Shown here: piece by piece, positions 9,059 to 18,373 of the stretch
Layout of the letters: the number at the start of each line of letters is the position of its first letter
Position numbering within the stretch: position 1 is the stretch's first letter
Assembly (NCBI GenBank): GCA_937951485.1
Contig: CALEDJ010000051.1
Coordinates: 72,517-136,516 of the forward strand
DNA length: 64,000 bases
Direction: 5' to 3'
Source: an uncultured bacterium
GTDB taxonomy: Bacteria; Hydrogenedentota; Hydrogenedentia; Hydrogenedentales; CAILVY01
Translations under genes and position numbers: made by a program
The notes under the pieces: model-generated
Database searches by the model: none
What the model saw: the letters and a program-made list of their open reading frames with translations, nothing else
What the model was told of the DNA's origin: nothing

Positions 9059-9730
9059 CTACGGTCGGCAATGCGCGGCGAGCAGCGGTATGATTTGATC
9101 GGGGTAGGCGCGGATGAGGATTTGGTTGCCGGCCTGGTTGAGGTGGCAGCGGTCATTGAACAGGGTTTCACCGGGGACGCCGTGGGGTTCGGCGGCGATA
9201 ACAGCAGCCTCCACATCGGCGATTGGGATGCGATAGCGCTCGGCCAATGTGCGGATGATCCCGTTTTCCGTGTCGGATGCCTGATGGCGGCCGTGGTCGC
9301 GGAGCAGTTCCCGCGCAAACGCCATCCCTTCGGCATGACGTCCCTGCGCATACAGCATTTGCACCTGTTCCCGCATGGCTTCCGTGGCCAGTCCGGGTTT
9401 CCATAAATTAGACGCCATCGTGCCGATGATGACGGGGACGCCGTGATCGCGGCACAGCGAAAGAATGATGGAGATATTGCGTTCATATTGCCGCATGCGG
9501 TCGGCCACTTCTTCGGGGGTATGGACATGCCGCGCGCCGGACATGTAGTCCGCTTCCGGGTTTTCCAGGATGCGGCGGTTGCGCTCGCGCTGCGCGGCGG
9601 CAATCCGCCACAGCGCCGCCAGCAGCAGCGCGAGGGGCAGCAGCGAAAACAGGACGGTCTTCCGCCATCCGATGCGCCGCGCCAGCGCATCCGCGGCGGC
9701 GCGCGCCTCTTCATGCGTCGGGGGCGTCAT
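9059..9730 (-). CDS. Membrane-anchored SGNH-hydrolase-like protein lacking the N-terminal GDS block
   Basis: A 223-residue protein with one membrane helix near the N-terminus (about 27-47, KTVLFSLLPLALLLAALW) and an outside domain. The C-terminal NDRCHLNQAG gives the Asp-x-x-His pair (block V) of SGNH/GDSL esterases, and VIIGTMASNLW matches the Gly/Asn blocks. The GDS block with the nucleophilic serine is not visible, so it may be inactive or a truncated relative. The ATG at 9730 lies inside the end of the DUF2007 gene (20-base overlap), with AGGAG upstream; longer starts in this frame would run through that gene. Last gene of the IIA-DUF2007-SGNH unit. Confidence 0.65.
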   Translation of the reverse strand: MTPPTHEEARAAADALARRIGWRKTVLFSLLPLALLLAALWRIAAAQRERNRRILENPEADYMSGARHVHTPEEVADRMRQYERNISIILSLCRDHGVPVIIGTMASNLWKPGLATEAMREQVQMLYAQGRHAEGMAFARELLRDHGRHQASDTENGIIRTLAERYRIPIADVEAAVIAAEPHGVPGETLFNDRCHLNQAGNQILIRAYPDQIIPLLAAHCRP

Positions 9731-10202
9731 CCTTTTCGGGTGCTCCTGCGGCAGATCGCGTGGAATCCCAATCGCAATCACGACATACCCACGCGCGTTT
9801 TCGCGCCACCAACAGCGGCAATCCCAAGAGCAAGACGGTCGCAAGAACACGGATGATGGGCGAGATCGCGACTTCCTCCACGTTGTCTGAACCGCAATTG
9901 GGGCAGCGCAACAGATTGCCGCGCACATCGAAGATCGGCGCGGCAGGTTCCACAACGCCGTATGCAGCGAATCCCAACGGCGCCTCCGGCGGACGCTCCA
10001 GCAGTTTTCGGGCGCGCGCCGCATCTTCTGGCCGCACCTGCACGCGACAGCCGCGCGACAACAGGCCATAACGTCCCGTAAAAGCGCGCAGTTCCGCACC
10101 CGTGTCCCGCGCCGGAATACCGTTGCGCTCCAGGTAATCCTTCAGAAACGCCGATTCAAATGGATTTGTGCATTGCTTAACCGTCACCAATCCGGACTTC
10201 AT
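9711..10202 (-). CDS. DUF2007-family putative signal-transducing protein with zinc ribbon and membrane segment
   Basis: 163 residues. The first ~70 look like the DUF2007 fold (conserved pattern around NPFESAFLKDYLERNGIPA). The rest has two cysteine pairs, CPNCG and CRDC, likely one zinc ribbon, interrupted by a hydrophobic stretch (IIRVLATVLLLGLPLLVA) that could be a membrane helix. Function in this family is not established. Its ATG overlaps the stop of the upstream PTS-IIA gene (ATGA) and its end overlaps the SGNH-like gene, so all three are likely co-translated. Confidence 0.7.
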   Translation of the reverse strand: MKSGLVTVKQCTNPFESAFLKDYLERNGIPARDTGAELRAFTGRYGLLSRGCRVQVRPEDAARARKLLERPPEAPLGFAAYGVVEPAAPIFDVRGNLLRCPNCGSDNVEEVAISPIIRVLATVLLLGLPLLVARKRAWVCRDCDWDSTRSAAGAPEKDDAPDA

Positions 10203-10711
10203 CGCCGCGCTCCCTTCGCCGCGTCCTGGGCGGCGCGCTGCGCAAGCGCTGCCGCTTGCTTCCGGAAACAGGCATAGAGTCCGGCATCCGTCGTTTCGCG
10301 CAGCAGTTCCGCCACCGCTTCGGGGTTCTGTACAATTTCCGCGATGTCCCCCATCAGCCGGTTGTGTTCCTCGAAACGCTCCTCTTCCGGGGAGATCACA
10401 AAGACGAACAGCCGCGTCTTGCGCCCATCCAGTGACTTGAACGGCACGCCGTCGGGGGCCGTCAAAAGTCCCGCAGCAAAGGCGTCGAAACCCGGCAGGC
10501 GGCAGTGCGGCAGCGCAATGCCCCGTGTAAATCCTGTCGATCCCAATGCCTCGCGATCGGTCAGCGCAGCGTCAATCGCCGCTTCATCAAAATCGCGCAG
10601 CGCGGGGTGCCGCTTCGCGAGCCGCGCGATTTCGGCCAGCGCTTCCGTCTTGTTCGCTATATTACGTCCCGCGCATACACATTCCGCCGCCAACGCTTTC
10701 AGCAAATCCAT
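10199..10711 (-). CDS. PTS EIIA type-2 (PtsN-like) domain protein
   Basis: A 170-residue single-domain phosphocarrier of the fructose/mannitol IIA or nitrogen-regulatory PtsN class. The phospho-accepting histidine is H69 in GIALPHCRL, with the usual preceding GSTGFTRG. I chose the ATG at 10711 (MDLLKALAAEC) because it has GGGAG at a good distance; a start at 10762 would add 17 residues without support. No EIIB, EIIC, HPr or EI gene is nearby, which argues for a regulatory role over sugar import. First gene of a three-gene overlapping unit. Confidence 0.85.
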   Translation of the reverse strand: MDLLKALAAECVCAGRNIANKTEALAEIARLAKRHPALRDFDEAAIDAALTDREALGSTGFTRGIALPHCRLPGFDAFAAGLLTAPDGVPFKSLDGRKTRLFVFVISPEEERFEEHNRLMGDIAEIVQNPEAVAELLRETTDAGLYACFRKQAAALAQRAAQDAAKGARR

Positions 10712-10882
10712 GACATCCACTCCCGAACTGCATCCGTGCAGCGTTTCAGCCGACTGAAGCAACCACTGCGCATAACTTCGTCATTGCGAGTCCCCCACCG
10801 CCTTCGGCGGCGATTCGCTGGAGATGGGAAACGCGCTTTCTTGGCAATACAACAATTTCAGCCTACCCGACAACCCGGAATC

Positions 10883-10987
10883 CTCGTCATTGCGGGCGAA
10901 GCGAAGCAATCTCGGACATCATGCAGTCGCCGTTGTTTCAGATTGCTTCGCCTGGCGGCGCGGCGCGCCGCACCGCTCGCAATGAGG
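10883..10987. repeat. Palindromic intergenic element with CGTCATTGCG / CGCAATGA ends
   Basis: The left end CTCGTCATTGCGGGCGAAGC and the right end CGCTCGCAATGAG are inverted relative to each other, and inside them GCGAAGCAATCT (10901-10912) pairs exactly with AGATTGCTTCGC (10940-10951). Another CGTCATTGCGAG end lies at about 10779, so a second, damaged copy may adjoin it. Similar TCATTGCGAG...GAAGCAAT palindromes are common dispersed elements in many bacterial genomes. The stretch 10712-10882 shows no gene. Confidence 0.75.
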
Positions 10988-10998
10988 AAAAAAATGTC

Positions 10999-11102
10999 AT
11001 GAGGCATTTGCAAAGCAGGTGTCAGGGGCCTGAGCCCCGGCTAAAAACCGGGATTTTTCGTGTTCTTATGCCCGGAAACAGTCCATTTCGCAAATGCCTC
11101 AT
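10999..11102. repeat. MITE-like element, copy A
   Basis: Terminal inverted repeats ATGAGGCATTTGCAAA / TTTCGCAAATGCCTCAT bound about 104 bp. The interior shares AAACCGGGATTTTTCGTGT and AAACAGTCCATTTCGCAA with a second copy at 23350-23448 in the same orientation. There is no coding capacity. The remaining 11103-11219 shows no gene or clear signal. Confidence 0.8.
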
Positions 11103-11219
11103 CATGTGTGTTGATTCCAAGGGTTACGCCAGTCGGATGAAATGTTGCGCATACTTCAGAAGATGGCATTCTACGTCCGCGACGGATGAAAAATCACACA
11201 AATACGAAATGGGGGTGCT

Positions 11220-12416
11220 TTATTGCGAAGGGAGCGGGGCCGATTCGATGAATTTCAGGCTCTTTTCGATGAGGATTTCCCCCATCATTTCGTGCAGGCA
11301 GGTGGCGGAAATGTACTCATAGACCTTGAAACTATCGTAATCCACCTTGGTGAGGATATAACCCAAGGCGTCATTGGTGAGGCCGAAGATCAGGTTGTGG
11401 CGGCCGCGCATCTTGCGTTTCAGATAGAAACCGATGGCGGGCAGCGCCTCGCCGGGGATGGTGAGAATTTGCGCGTTGCCGATGTTTACCAGGTTCTGCA
11501 TGGCCGGGATTTCGGTTCTGGGGGAATCGTCGCCATCGCGACTTTCCGGGTGCAACATGGTGAGCATCTGCCCCATGATCTCATTCACTGGAAACACGAT
11601 GGTCTGTGCGCCGCACCACAGCACCGGCGATTCTTGCACGGGGACATCGCCCACAATACGCATCGCCTCTTCCGCGAGCAGGTGGCCGATGCGCTCACAT
11701 TCCGGCCACTCCTCCTTGTCGCCCTCGGGCGAGCGAATGTCCGCGGTGACCATGCCGCCTTGGGCGCTGTTCATAAACACGGCGGTCCCGCCGCCGAGTT
11801 CCTCCACCCGCGCACACAGCGGGCCGATGAGGTCCGGGCTGCAAACATTCTGCTGAAGCAGGATTTCCGGATGAATCGCGTAGTTCACGAGCGTGGCGAT
11901 GACGCCATTGCCGGGGCGCACCGCCTGGATGACATGGCATCGGGGGTCATACAGGTCCGGCGCATAGTAATTGTAGGCGATCTTGCCCTGCGCTTCACCC
12001 GTGGCGACCTTCAATACTGCGGGCTCCAGCCCTGCCACTGCCTCATTGATCGCGTCCGCCGTTGCGTCGCACACGCCATAGAGATAATTGAAATCAATGT
12101 CGTAGCCGCCATCGCTGTTCGGAAAGCCATAGGGATCGGGCGCGCTGTGGCAATGCGTGGCGCCAATGAGGATGTTTTCCCGGGGAACGCCGCGCACCTT
12201 CGCCCGCACCCGCTCGCACAGGCGCGCCGGAAAGCCCAGAAACGGCTCGCTTGCAACCGCCACCCGCACCGGCCCGGATTCCCAGACCACCACCCGCACT
12301 TCCAAATCCATGAGCAGCGTCTCTGCGGGGCGGCAGGCATCCGCCCCCCGGGTCACCGGCAGCAAAGGATTCGGCGTGACCACGCGCCGCGCCGCCCCTG
12401 CACGAAATCCTGACAT
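11220..12416 (-). CDS. Neutral/alkaline ceramidase-like hydrolase
   Basis: 398 residues resembling the N-terminal catalytic domain of neutral/alkaline non-lysosomal ceramidases, a zinc amidase fold also used by many bacterial proteins of unknown substrate. Seen: early metal-ligand motif IGATHCHSAPD, the later NYAIHPEILL histidine, and the NSAQGGM loop close to the family's serine-containing active-site loop. No signal peptide is visible, so the protein may be cytosolic. The start at 12416 follows GGAGGAGGAT; an upstream start at 12482 lacks one. It lies 79 bases downstream of the ATPase subunit D gene on the same strand and could be read through from it. The true substrate is unknown. Confidence 0.7.
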   Translation of the reverse strand: MSGFRAGAARRVVTPNPLLPVTRGADACRPAETLLMDLEVRVVVWESGPVRVAVASEPFLGFPARLCERVRAKVRGVPRENILIGATHCHSAPDPYGFPNSDGGYDIDFNYLYGVCDATADAINEAVAGLEPAVLKVATGEAQGKIAYNYYAPDLYDPRCHVIQAVRPGNGVIATLVNYAIHPEILLQQNVCSPDLIGPLCARVEELGGGTAVFMNSAQGGMVTADIRSPEGDKEEWPECERIGHLLAEEAMRIVGDVPVQESPVLWCGAQTIVFPVNEIMGQMLTMLHPESRDGDDSPRTEIPAMQNLVNIGNAQILTIPGEALPAIGFYLKRKMRGRHNLIFGLTNDALGYILTKVDYDSFKVYEYISATCLHEMMGEILIEKSLKFIESAPLPSQ

Positions 12417-12495
12417 GACTGATCCTCCTCCTATGTCTTCCGTTGCGGCGACAGCATAGGAAAATCCCCGGCATCTCTGCAATTTGAAAAAGGGA

Positions 12496-13122
12496 TCAGG
12501 CTTCCTGGGCGAGGCGTTGGGCCTTGATCTTCATGAGGCGGCTGGTGGTGGATCGTTCCATCTCGTCGAGTTTGCTCTTGATGTACTTGATGGTTTCTTC
12601 CATGCGGGGGATGATGGTGTGCTCGAGCGCGTTGACGCGGCGGCGGGTCTTCTCGATTTCCAGGCTGAGCAGGCGGATGGTCTGTTCGAGTTCGGCCATT
12701 TTGAGGAGTCTGGGCAGGAACGCCTTGAGTCCGGCAATGGCCTTGTCGAGTTCGGAGGAGGTATGGATGAGCGAGTAGCCGCCGGTGCTTTCGCCGAAGG
12801 TGATTTCGAGATGCGGGACGACGACGCTCATGATGCGGCGCGGCTTTTCAACAATATGGAGGTCCTGCCGGGTGAGTTCGAGCGCATCTTCGGTGATGAG
12901 GCGCGAGGAAGTGGCTTCGGCGAGCACGAAGAACTTGAGCACGCGCGGCAATTCCTCATCCACGGCGAGGCGGGCTTCGCGATAGACCTTGGCGTAGTTG
13001 CCGAAATCCTTCATTAAACCGTCGAGTTTGTCTTTGAGCAGTTTATGGCCGCGCTTCGCGACGACATGCCGCTTGCGCAGCCGGAGCAGTTCCATGCGTG
13101 TCGGGTTGACCGCCAGGCGCAT
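12496..13122 (-). CDS. atpD: V/A-type ATPase subunit D (central rotor shaft)
   Basis: 208 residues, long coiled coils at both ends as in subunit D, the axle that turns inside the A3B3 head. The start MRLAVNPTRMELLRLRKR is diagnostic, and the C-terminal helix (LEHTIIPRMEETIKYI) matches the family. Ribosome site GGAAGG. It is the last gene of the nine-gene ATPase operon, 32 bases after subunit B. Confidence 0.95.
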   Translation of the reverse strand: MRLAVNPTRMELLRLRKRHVVAKRGHKLLKDKLDGLMKDFGNYAKVYREARLAVDEELPRVLKFFVLAEATSSRLITEDALELTRQDLHIVEKPRRIMSVVVPHLEITFGESTGGYSLIHTSSELDKAIAGLKAFLPRLLKMAELEQTIRLLSLEIEKTRRRVNALEHTIIPRMEETIKYIKSKLDEMERSTTSRLMKIKAQRLAQEA

Positions 13123-13154
13123 TGTGTTGCCTTCCTTATCGCGTTAAAAGGCGT

Positions 13155-14534
13155 TCAGTCCTTCTTCGGGTAATACTTCTCAATGTAGGCATCGCGCACG
13201 CGCTTGAGTTCGGACTTCGGAATCATGGCGAGCAGATCCCAGCCGATGGCGAGGCTCTCCTCGATGGTCCGGTTTTCGTCTTCCCCCTGCCGGATGAAGC
13301 GGTCCTCGAAGGCGTCTGCAAACTTCACCATGAGGATGTCGGATTCGCTCAGAGCGGATTCGCCGAGCACGACCGCGAGTTCCTTGGCGTTCTTGCCGCG
13401 CGCGTAGGCCGCGTACAACTGGTTCATCACGTCGGCGTGGTCTTCACGGGTCTTGCCCGCGCCGACACCCTTGTCCTTGAGGCGGGACAGCGAGGGCAGC
13501 ACGTCCACCGGCGGGTAGATGCCCTGCGCGTGCAGGGGCCGGCTGATGATGATTTGGCCCTCGGTGATGTACCCGGTCAGGTCGGGGATGGGGTGCGTCT
13601 TGTCGTCTTCGGGCATGGTGAGCACGGGAAATTGGGTGATGGATCCGCTCTTGCCCTTGATGCGTCCGGCGCGTTCGTAGATGGTGGACAGGTCGGTGTA
13701 GAGGTAGCCGGGATAGCCGCGGCGGCCGGGCACTTCTTTGCGGGCGGCGGAGATTTCGCGCAGCGCCTCGCAGTAGTTCGTCAGGTCGGTCAGGATGACG
13801 AGGACGTGCATGTCTTTCTCATAGGCGAGGAATTCGGCGGCGGTGAGGGCCATGCGCGGCACGGCGATGCGCTCGATGGCGGGATCGTCGGCCAGGTTCA
13901 TGAAGAGCACGGCGCGCTCGATGGCGCCGGTGCGCCTGAAGTCGGCGATGAAGAACTCCGATTCCTCGAAGGTGATGCCCATGGCGGCGAAGACCACGGC
14001 GAATTTCTCGCCGGTCTTGAGCACACGGGCCTGGCGCGCGATTTGCGCCGCCATGCGCGAGTGCGGCAGCCCGGAGCCGGAGAAGATCGGCAGTTTCTGC
14101 CCGCGCACAAGTGTATTGAGCAGGTCAATGGTCGAGATGCCGGTCTGGATGAACTCGTTCGGATAGTCGCGCGCGTAGGGGTTCATCGGGTTGCCGTTGA
14201 TGTTGAGCCATTTCTCCGGGATAATGGCCGGGCCGTCGTCAATCGGCCGGCCAAAGCCGTCGAAGACGCGGCCGAGCATGTCCTGGGACACGCCCAACTC
14301 GATGCCCTTCGCCAAAAACTTGACCGTGAGGTCTCGAGGCGAAAGGCCGGCAGTGCCTTCGAAGACCTGGACAATCGCCCGGTCTCCATTCACTTCCAGC
14401 ACGCTTCCCCGACGTGTGCTCCCGTCCGCCAATTTGATGTCGGTCAGTTCGCCGTAGGTGATGCCTTCCACGCCCTCGACCATAATCAGCGGGCCGATGA
14501 TTTCTTTTGTTGTGCTGTATTCTCTCGTAACCAC
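13155..14534 (-). CDS. atpB: V/A-type ATPase subunit B (non-catalytic head subunit)
   Basis: 459 residues, the normal length. The opening [20 protein letters not shown] and the segments [18 protein letters not shown] (degenerate P-loop) and [14 protein letters not shown] are typical of subunit B, which alternates with A in the head but does not hydrolyse ATP. GTG start with a purine-rich GGGG upstream. It sits between A and D as in other A-type operons. Confidence 0.96.
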   Translation of the reverse strand: MVTREYSTTKEIIGPLIMVEGVEGITYGELTDIKLADGSTRRGSVLEVNGDRAIVQVFEGTAGLSPRDLTVKFLAKGIELGVSQDMLGRVFDGFGRPIDDGPAIIPEKWLNINGNPMNPYARDYPNEFIQTGISTIDLLNTLVRGQKLPIFSGSGLPHSRMAAQIARQARVLKTGEKFAVVFAAMGITFEESEFFIADFRRTGAIERAVLFMNLADDPAIERIAVPRMALTAAEFLAYEKDMHVLVILTDLTNYCEALREISAARKEVPGRRGYPGYLYTDLSTIYERAGRIKGKSGSITQFPVLTMPEDDKTHPIPDLTGYITEGQIIISRPLHAQGIYPPVDVLPSLSRLKDKGVGAGKTREDHADVMNQLYAAYARGKNAKELAVVLGESALSESDILMVKFADAFEDRFIRQGEDENRTIEESLAIGWDLLAMIPKSELKRVRDAYIEKYYPKKD

Positions 14535-14584
14535 TTTCTTACCCCATCCGGTTTTCAGGTGTCGCCGTGTCCGGGCGCGCGGCC

Positions 14585-16342
14585 TCAGCGCGGCAACGCC
14601 TGTATGGCTTCCGTGATGCGTTTTTTCAACGATTCAAACGCCTCGGTGTCGTCTTCGGGGATCAACTTCGCCCGCGAGACGTCCTCCAGCGGTTCAATGC
14701 TCAGCAGTCTCGACAGGGGCGCGCCCTCCGCCAGCGCGGGGCGGGCCTCGTCGTAATAGTGCAGGATGACCGAGAGCAGGCGGAACTGCTTGGGCAGCGA
14801 GGTATAGGTGTCGCGGTCATCAAAGGCGTTCTGGTGCAGGAAGTCCTCACGGATCATCTTGGCGGCCTGCATGAGCAGGCGGTCTTCGGAGGGCAGGGCG
14901 TCCATGCCGACCAGCCGCACCAGTTCCTCGAGTTCCGCCTCGCGCTGCAGGATGGCCATGGCGCGGCTGCGTCGTTCCTGCCATTTCGGGTCGAGGTTCT
15001 CGTTGGCCCATTTGTCCACCACATCCAGATAGAGCGAATATGAAGTCAGCCAGTTGATGGCGGGGAAGTGGCGGGCGAAGGCCAGTTTGTCGTCCAACCC
15101 CCAGAAGACCTTGACGACGCGCAGCGTGGCCTGCACGACCGGCTCCGAGAAGTCGCCGCCCGGCGGCGAAACCGCGCCGATGATCGACAGCGAGCCGGGG
15201 CGTTCTTCCGAACCCTGGCAGATGACGCTGCCGGAGCGTTCATAGAAACTGGCGATCCGCGAACCCAGGTACGCGGGATAGCCTTCTTCGCCGGGCATTT
15301 CCTCGAGACGGCCCGACATCTCGCGCATGGCTTCCGCCCAGCGGCTGGTCGAGTCGGCCATCAATGCCACGGAATAGCCCATGTCGCGGAAGTATTCGGC
15401 GATGGTGATGCCGGTGAACACGCTGGCTTCGCGCGCCGCCACAGGCATGTTCGAGGTGTTGGCGATGAGCACGGTGCGCTCCATCAGCGGCTCGCCGGAC
15501 TGCGGGTCTTTGAGTTCGGGGAACTCCATGAGCACGTCGGTCATTTCGTTGCCGCGTTCTCCACAACCGACATAGACCACGATGTTCGCGTCGGCCCACT
15601 TGGCCAACTGGTGCTGCACCACCGTCTTGCCGCTGCCGAAGGGGCCGGGCACGCAGGCGGTGCCGCCTTTGGCCATGGGGAAGAACATGTCGAGCACGCG
15701 CTGGCCGGTGACCAGCGGGACATTCGGGGGGAGTTTGCGCCGCACGGGGCGCGGCTGTCGCACGGGCCAGCGCTGCACCATGCTCACGTTCAGCGGCCCC
15801 TTGTCCGTCTCGATGACGGCGACGGTCGTGTCCACATTGCCGGTGACGGGAGCGATTTTCGTGACTTTGCCCGACACATTGGGCGGCGTCATGATCTTGT
15901 GCACCACCAGTTTGCTTTCCTGCACCGTGCCAAGCACGTCGCCCCCCTGCACGACATCGCCCACTTTCGCCACAGGATCAAAAACCCATTCCACGGAACG
16001 GTCGAGCGCCGCGCTTTCCGCGCCGCGCACGATGAAATCGCCATATTCGGCGTTCAATTTGTCGAGCGGGCGCTGCACCCCGTCATAAATGGAGCGGATA
16101 AGGCCGGGGCCGAGTTCAACGCTGAGGGCTTCGCCCGTGCGCTTGACGGGCTGGCCCGGGCCGATGCCTTCGGTTTCCTCATACACCTGGATCGAGTAGT
16201 CGTCGCCGCGGATTTCAATGATTTCCCCGAAAAGGCCGTGATTGCCGACGCGGACCATTTCGTACATGCGCGCGCCGGACAGCCCCCGCGCCACTACCAG
16301 CGGCCCGGACACCTTGACGACTACACCCTCATTATTGCTCAT
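14585..16342 (-). CDS. atpA: V/A-type ATPase subunit A (catalytic)
   Basis: 585 residues. The catalytic P-loop [13 protein letters not shown], the non-homologous bulge region that distinguishes A from F-type beta (about residues 115-190, [17 protein letters not shown]), the arginine/glutamate stretch [13 protein letters not shown] and the [17 protein letters not shown] motif are all present. It makes the three ATP sites of the head. ATG with AGG about 6 bases upstream. Fifty bases separate it from subunit B and about 50 from subunit F. Confidence 0.97.
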   Translation of the reverse strand: MSNNEGVVVKVSGPLVVARGLSGARMYEMVRVGNHGLFGEIIEIRGDDYSIQVYEETEGIGPGQPVKRTGEALSVELGPGLIRSIYDGVQRPLDKLNAEYGDFIVRGAESAALDRSVEWVFDPVAKVGDVVQGGDVLGTVQESKLVVHKIMTPPNVSGKVTKIAPVTGNVDTTVAVIETDKGPLNVSMVQRWPVRQPRPVRRKLPPNVPLVTGQRVLDMFFPMAKGGTACVPGPFGSGKTVVQHQLAKWADANIVVYVGCGERGNEMTDVLMEFPELKDPQSGEPLMERTVLIANTSNMPVAAREASVFTGITIAEYFRDMGYSVALMADSTSRWAEAMREMSGRLEEMPGEEGYPAYLGSRIASFYERSGSVICQGSEERPGSLSIIGAVSPPGGDFSEPVVQATLRVVKVFWGLDDKLAFARHFPAINWLTSYSLYLDVVDKWANENLDPKWQERRSRAMAILQREAELEELVRLVGMDALPSEDRLLMQAAKMIREDFLHQNAFDDRDTYTSLPKQFRLLSVILHYYDEARPALAEGAPLSRLLSIEPLEDVSRAKLIPEDDTEAFESLKKRITEAIQALPR

Positions 16343-16392
16343 AACCTGGACCCTTGTTTCCCGCGTTATCGGGCAACCGCGTTGCCGCGCCC

Positions 16393-16713
16393 TTATTCCT
16401 TACCCAACATATCCACGCCGATGGAGCGCTCCACCATTTTCCGCATCTCTTTGAATCCGAGATGGCTGCTGCCCAAATGTGTCGGAATCGTGGTGAGAAT
16501 GGCCTGGGAACTCTCGCGGAATTGCCGGATCGCTTCCGGGTTCTCCGCCGCCGCGCTTTCCGTCACCAGGACCAGGCTGGTTTCCGGATCGCGCGCGAGC
16601 CGGTTCAGCGCCGTCAGCACGGTCTCCGCGCTGTCCGCATGAACTATCTCGAAGCCCACGCCTTTGAACCCCTGAATCAGGGGCTTCTCTCCCACAACAA
16701 ACGCCTTAGACAT
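16393..16713 (-). CDS. atpF: V/A-type ATPase subunit F (rotor)
   Basis: 106 residues with the Rossmann-like fold of subunit F: a start reading FVVGEKPLIQGFKGVG, a middle strand SLVLVTESAA, and a C-terminal helix. It binds D at the base of the rotor. Its ATG at 16713 overlaps the end of subunit C by 8 bases. Confidence 0.9.
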   Translation of the reverse strand: MSKAFVVGEKPLIQGFKGVGFEIVHADSAETVLTALNRLARDPETSLVLVTESAAAENPEAIRQFRESSQAILTTIPTHLGSSHLGFKEMRKMVERSIGVDMLGKE

Positions 16714-17695
16714 AACACGCTCTTACTCTGCTCTTGAGAATATCGGGATCAATTTTGTTGAGCCGGCCGCTGATGACCAGTTTCAGGTTGAACGCCTCGA
16801 TCCACAGGCCCCACAGGAAACCCGCGACGCGCTCCGGCCCCATGGTCTGCATCTTGACGCGGCGCGCCAGATCGGTCAGATAATCCGAGGTGATCTGCTC
16901 GAAGCGCACCACCTGCTCCTCTTCCGGCGCTTCCAGCGCCTCCTGGTACAGGTCGCCCAGCCGGCCCGGGATCAGCGCGCCCCAGCCGCGCGGGTCGCCC
17001 GCCGCGATCATCTCGCCCAATACGCCGTTGAACGGTCCCAGCGGCAGGAAGTGTTGCTGGTACATCTTGAGCGGATGGCCGGACCGCGCCGCGCGCCACA
17101 ACACCACCACCGCCCGCGCCAGCACGCGCTCGCGCACCCAGTATTCGATGAACGGCGCTTCCAGGGAGGATCCAAGCGCCAGGTAGTGCCGGAGATACGC
17201 GCCGTCCAGCGTCATATCCACCACCATCGGATTGGCCGCTTCCGCGCCGGCCGCGAGTTGCGCCATCGTCGCCCGGATCACATCCGGCAGCAGGCTGACA
17301 TTCCCGGCGGCGACGTCGTTCAGCCGGTCTTCTGAAAATACATTGCTCAGGAACGGATACGCCCCCCGATGCTGCACGGCCCGCTTGAGGTTGAGATAGT
17401 CGTCGGACAGCGTGAAGAGGTCCGCCACCGCCGTTCGTGGGCTGTCGCGCCGCAGGGAGAGCACGAGATTGTGCACATAGGCGTCAATGATCGTGCTCCA
17501 ATCCTCCCATGTCACCGCGCCGGGATTCATGTGTTCACGCAGGGAGGTGTCCTGGAGCCGCTGAAAAAGGTCTTCGATGCGTTCCAGTCCCGCCAGGGAC
17601 AGGAAAAAATCCTGCCCCATCAGCCGCCCTTCCAGGGCGCTGATACGGCCGCAGGCGAAACCCCATTGATGCCTGTTTTTCGTTAAAGCCAGCAC
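16706..17695 (-). CDS. atpC: V/A-type ATPase subunit C (rotor-ring socket, V0 d-like)
   Basis: 329 residues, mostly helical, resembling the AC39/subunit C family that joins the membrane ring to the rotor shaft. Helpful stretches are CGRISALEGRLMGQDFF near the start and FLWGLWIEAFNLKLVISGRL at the end. GTG start preceded by GGATAAGG. Nested between E and F, with an 8-base overlap with F. Confidence 0.88.
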   Translation of the reverse strand: MLALTKNRHQWGFACGRISALEGRLMGQDFFLSLAGLERIEDLFQRLQDTSLREHMNPGAVTWEDWSTIIDAYVHNLVLSLRRDSPRTAVADLFTLSDDYLNLKRAVQHRGAYPFLSNVFSEDRLNDVAAGNVSLLPDVIRATMAQLAAGAEAANPMVVDMTLDGAYLRHYLALGSSLEAPFIEYWVRERVLARAVVVLWRAARSGHPLKMYQQHFLPLGPFNGVLGEMIAAGDPRGWGALIPGRLGDLYQEALEAPEEEQVVRFEQITSDYLTDLARRVKMQTMGPERVAGFLWGLWIEAFNLKLVISGRLNKIDPDILKSRVRACYV

Positions 17696-17698
17696 GCC

Positions 17699-18319
17699 TT
17701 ATCCCTGTTCTTTCGCTTTGCCGAATATCTGCGCGGCAATCCGCGGGGCGTGTTCCCGTTCCAGGTCGCCCAGCAGGGTGCGCAGGGTTTGGTCAATCTG
17801 GAAATTCTCGGCCACATAGATGAAGCCGCCGGGTTCCGGCAGCGGATTCGCCGCGTCCAGAGTCAACGCTTGATCTTCGGAACGCCCCGCATTGTATTGG
17901 CGCAGAATGGCCTCAAAGCGCCCCTTTTCGTCCGGATGCACCCGGATGCGGCCGCCGCGAATGCGGCCGTCCTTGTCCTGCGCGGCCCGGTCCAGCAATT
18001 GCCGCATTATCGCCGCGTATTCCTCTTCCGGCAGTTTCAGGAGCCGCTCATATGCGGCGTCAAATATCTGCCGCAGGCACGCATTCTTCCGCCCCAGCAA
18101 CTCCTTGTTCGCCACGCCGCTGAACTGAATCAGTTTGCGCGCAAATTCCTCTTCGATGGCCCGCACGGCCTGCTGATAGCGGCGTTCTCCCTCGGCTTCC
18201 GCCGCGCGGCGCGCCTGCTCCTCCTGCTCCGCGGCCGCCAGTTCCGCCGCCTTCAGGATCAGGTCCGCTTCCTTCTGGGCCGATTCGCGCACGGCCCGGC
18301 TGATCTGCTCAAGCGCCAT
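17699..18319 (-). CDS. atpE: V/A-type ATPase subunit E (peripheral stalk)
   Basis: 206 residues: a long charged N-terminal helix rich in Ala, Glu and Lys/Arg (about 5-75) and a compact C-terminal domain (GGRIRVHPDEKGRFE...GGFIYVAENFQIDQTLRTLL), the layout of the stator subunit E. I chose ATG 18319 (MALEQIS) because AGGAAGGA precedes it; an upstream start at 18355 would add 12 residues without a site. It pairs with the coiled-coil H subunit encoded at the operon head. Confidence 0.9.
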   Translation of the reverse strand: MALEQISRAVRESAQKEADLILKAAELAAAEQEEQARRAAEAEGERRYQQAVRAIEEEFARKLIQFSGVANKELLGRKNACLRQIFDAAYERLLKLPEEEYAAIMRQLLDRAAQDKDGRIRGGRIRVHPDEKGRFEAILRQYNAGRSEDQALTLDAANPLPEPGGFIYVAENFQIDQTLRTLLGDLEREHAPRIAAQIFGKAKEQG

Positions 18320-18373
18320 AGTGCTGCATCCTTCCTGCATTCCGGCGGCGGGCATCGCCGCCGGAATGGGTGA

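Noticed and set aside
9059-10099. Longer start for the SGNH-like protein at 10099
   Set aside because: It would run through nearly the whole DUF2007 gene; the ATG at 9730 has a ribosome site and gives the membrane helix near the N-terminus.
13122-14756. 544-codon plus-strand frame opposite ATPase subunit B
   Set aside because: Antisense shadow caused by high GC at third positions; the minus strand has a clear subunit B with motifs.
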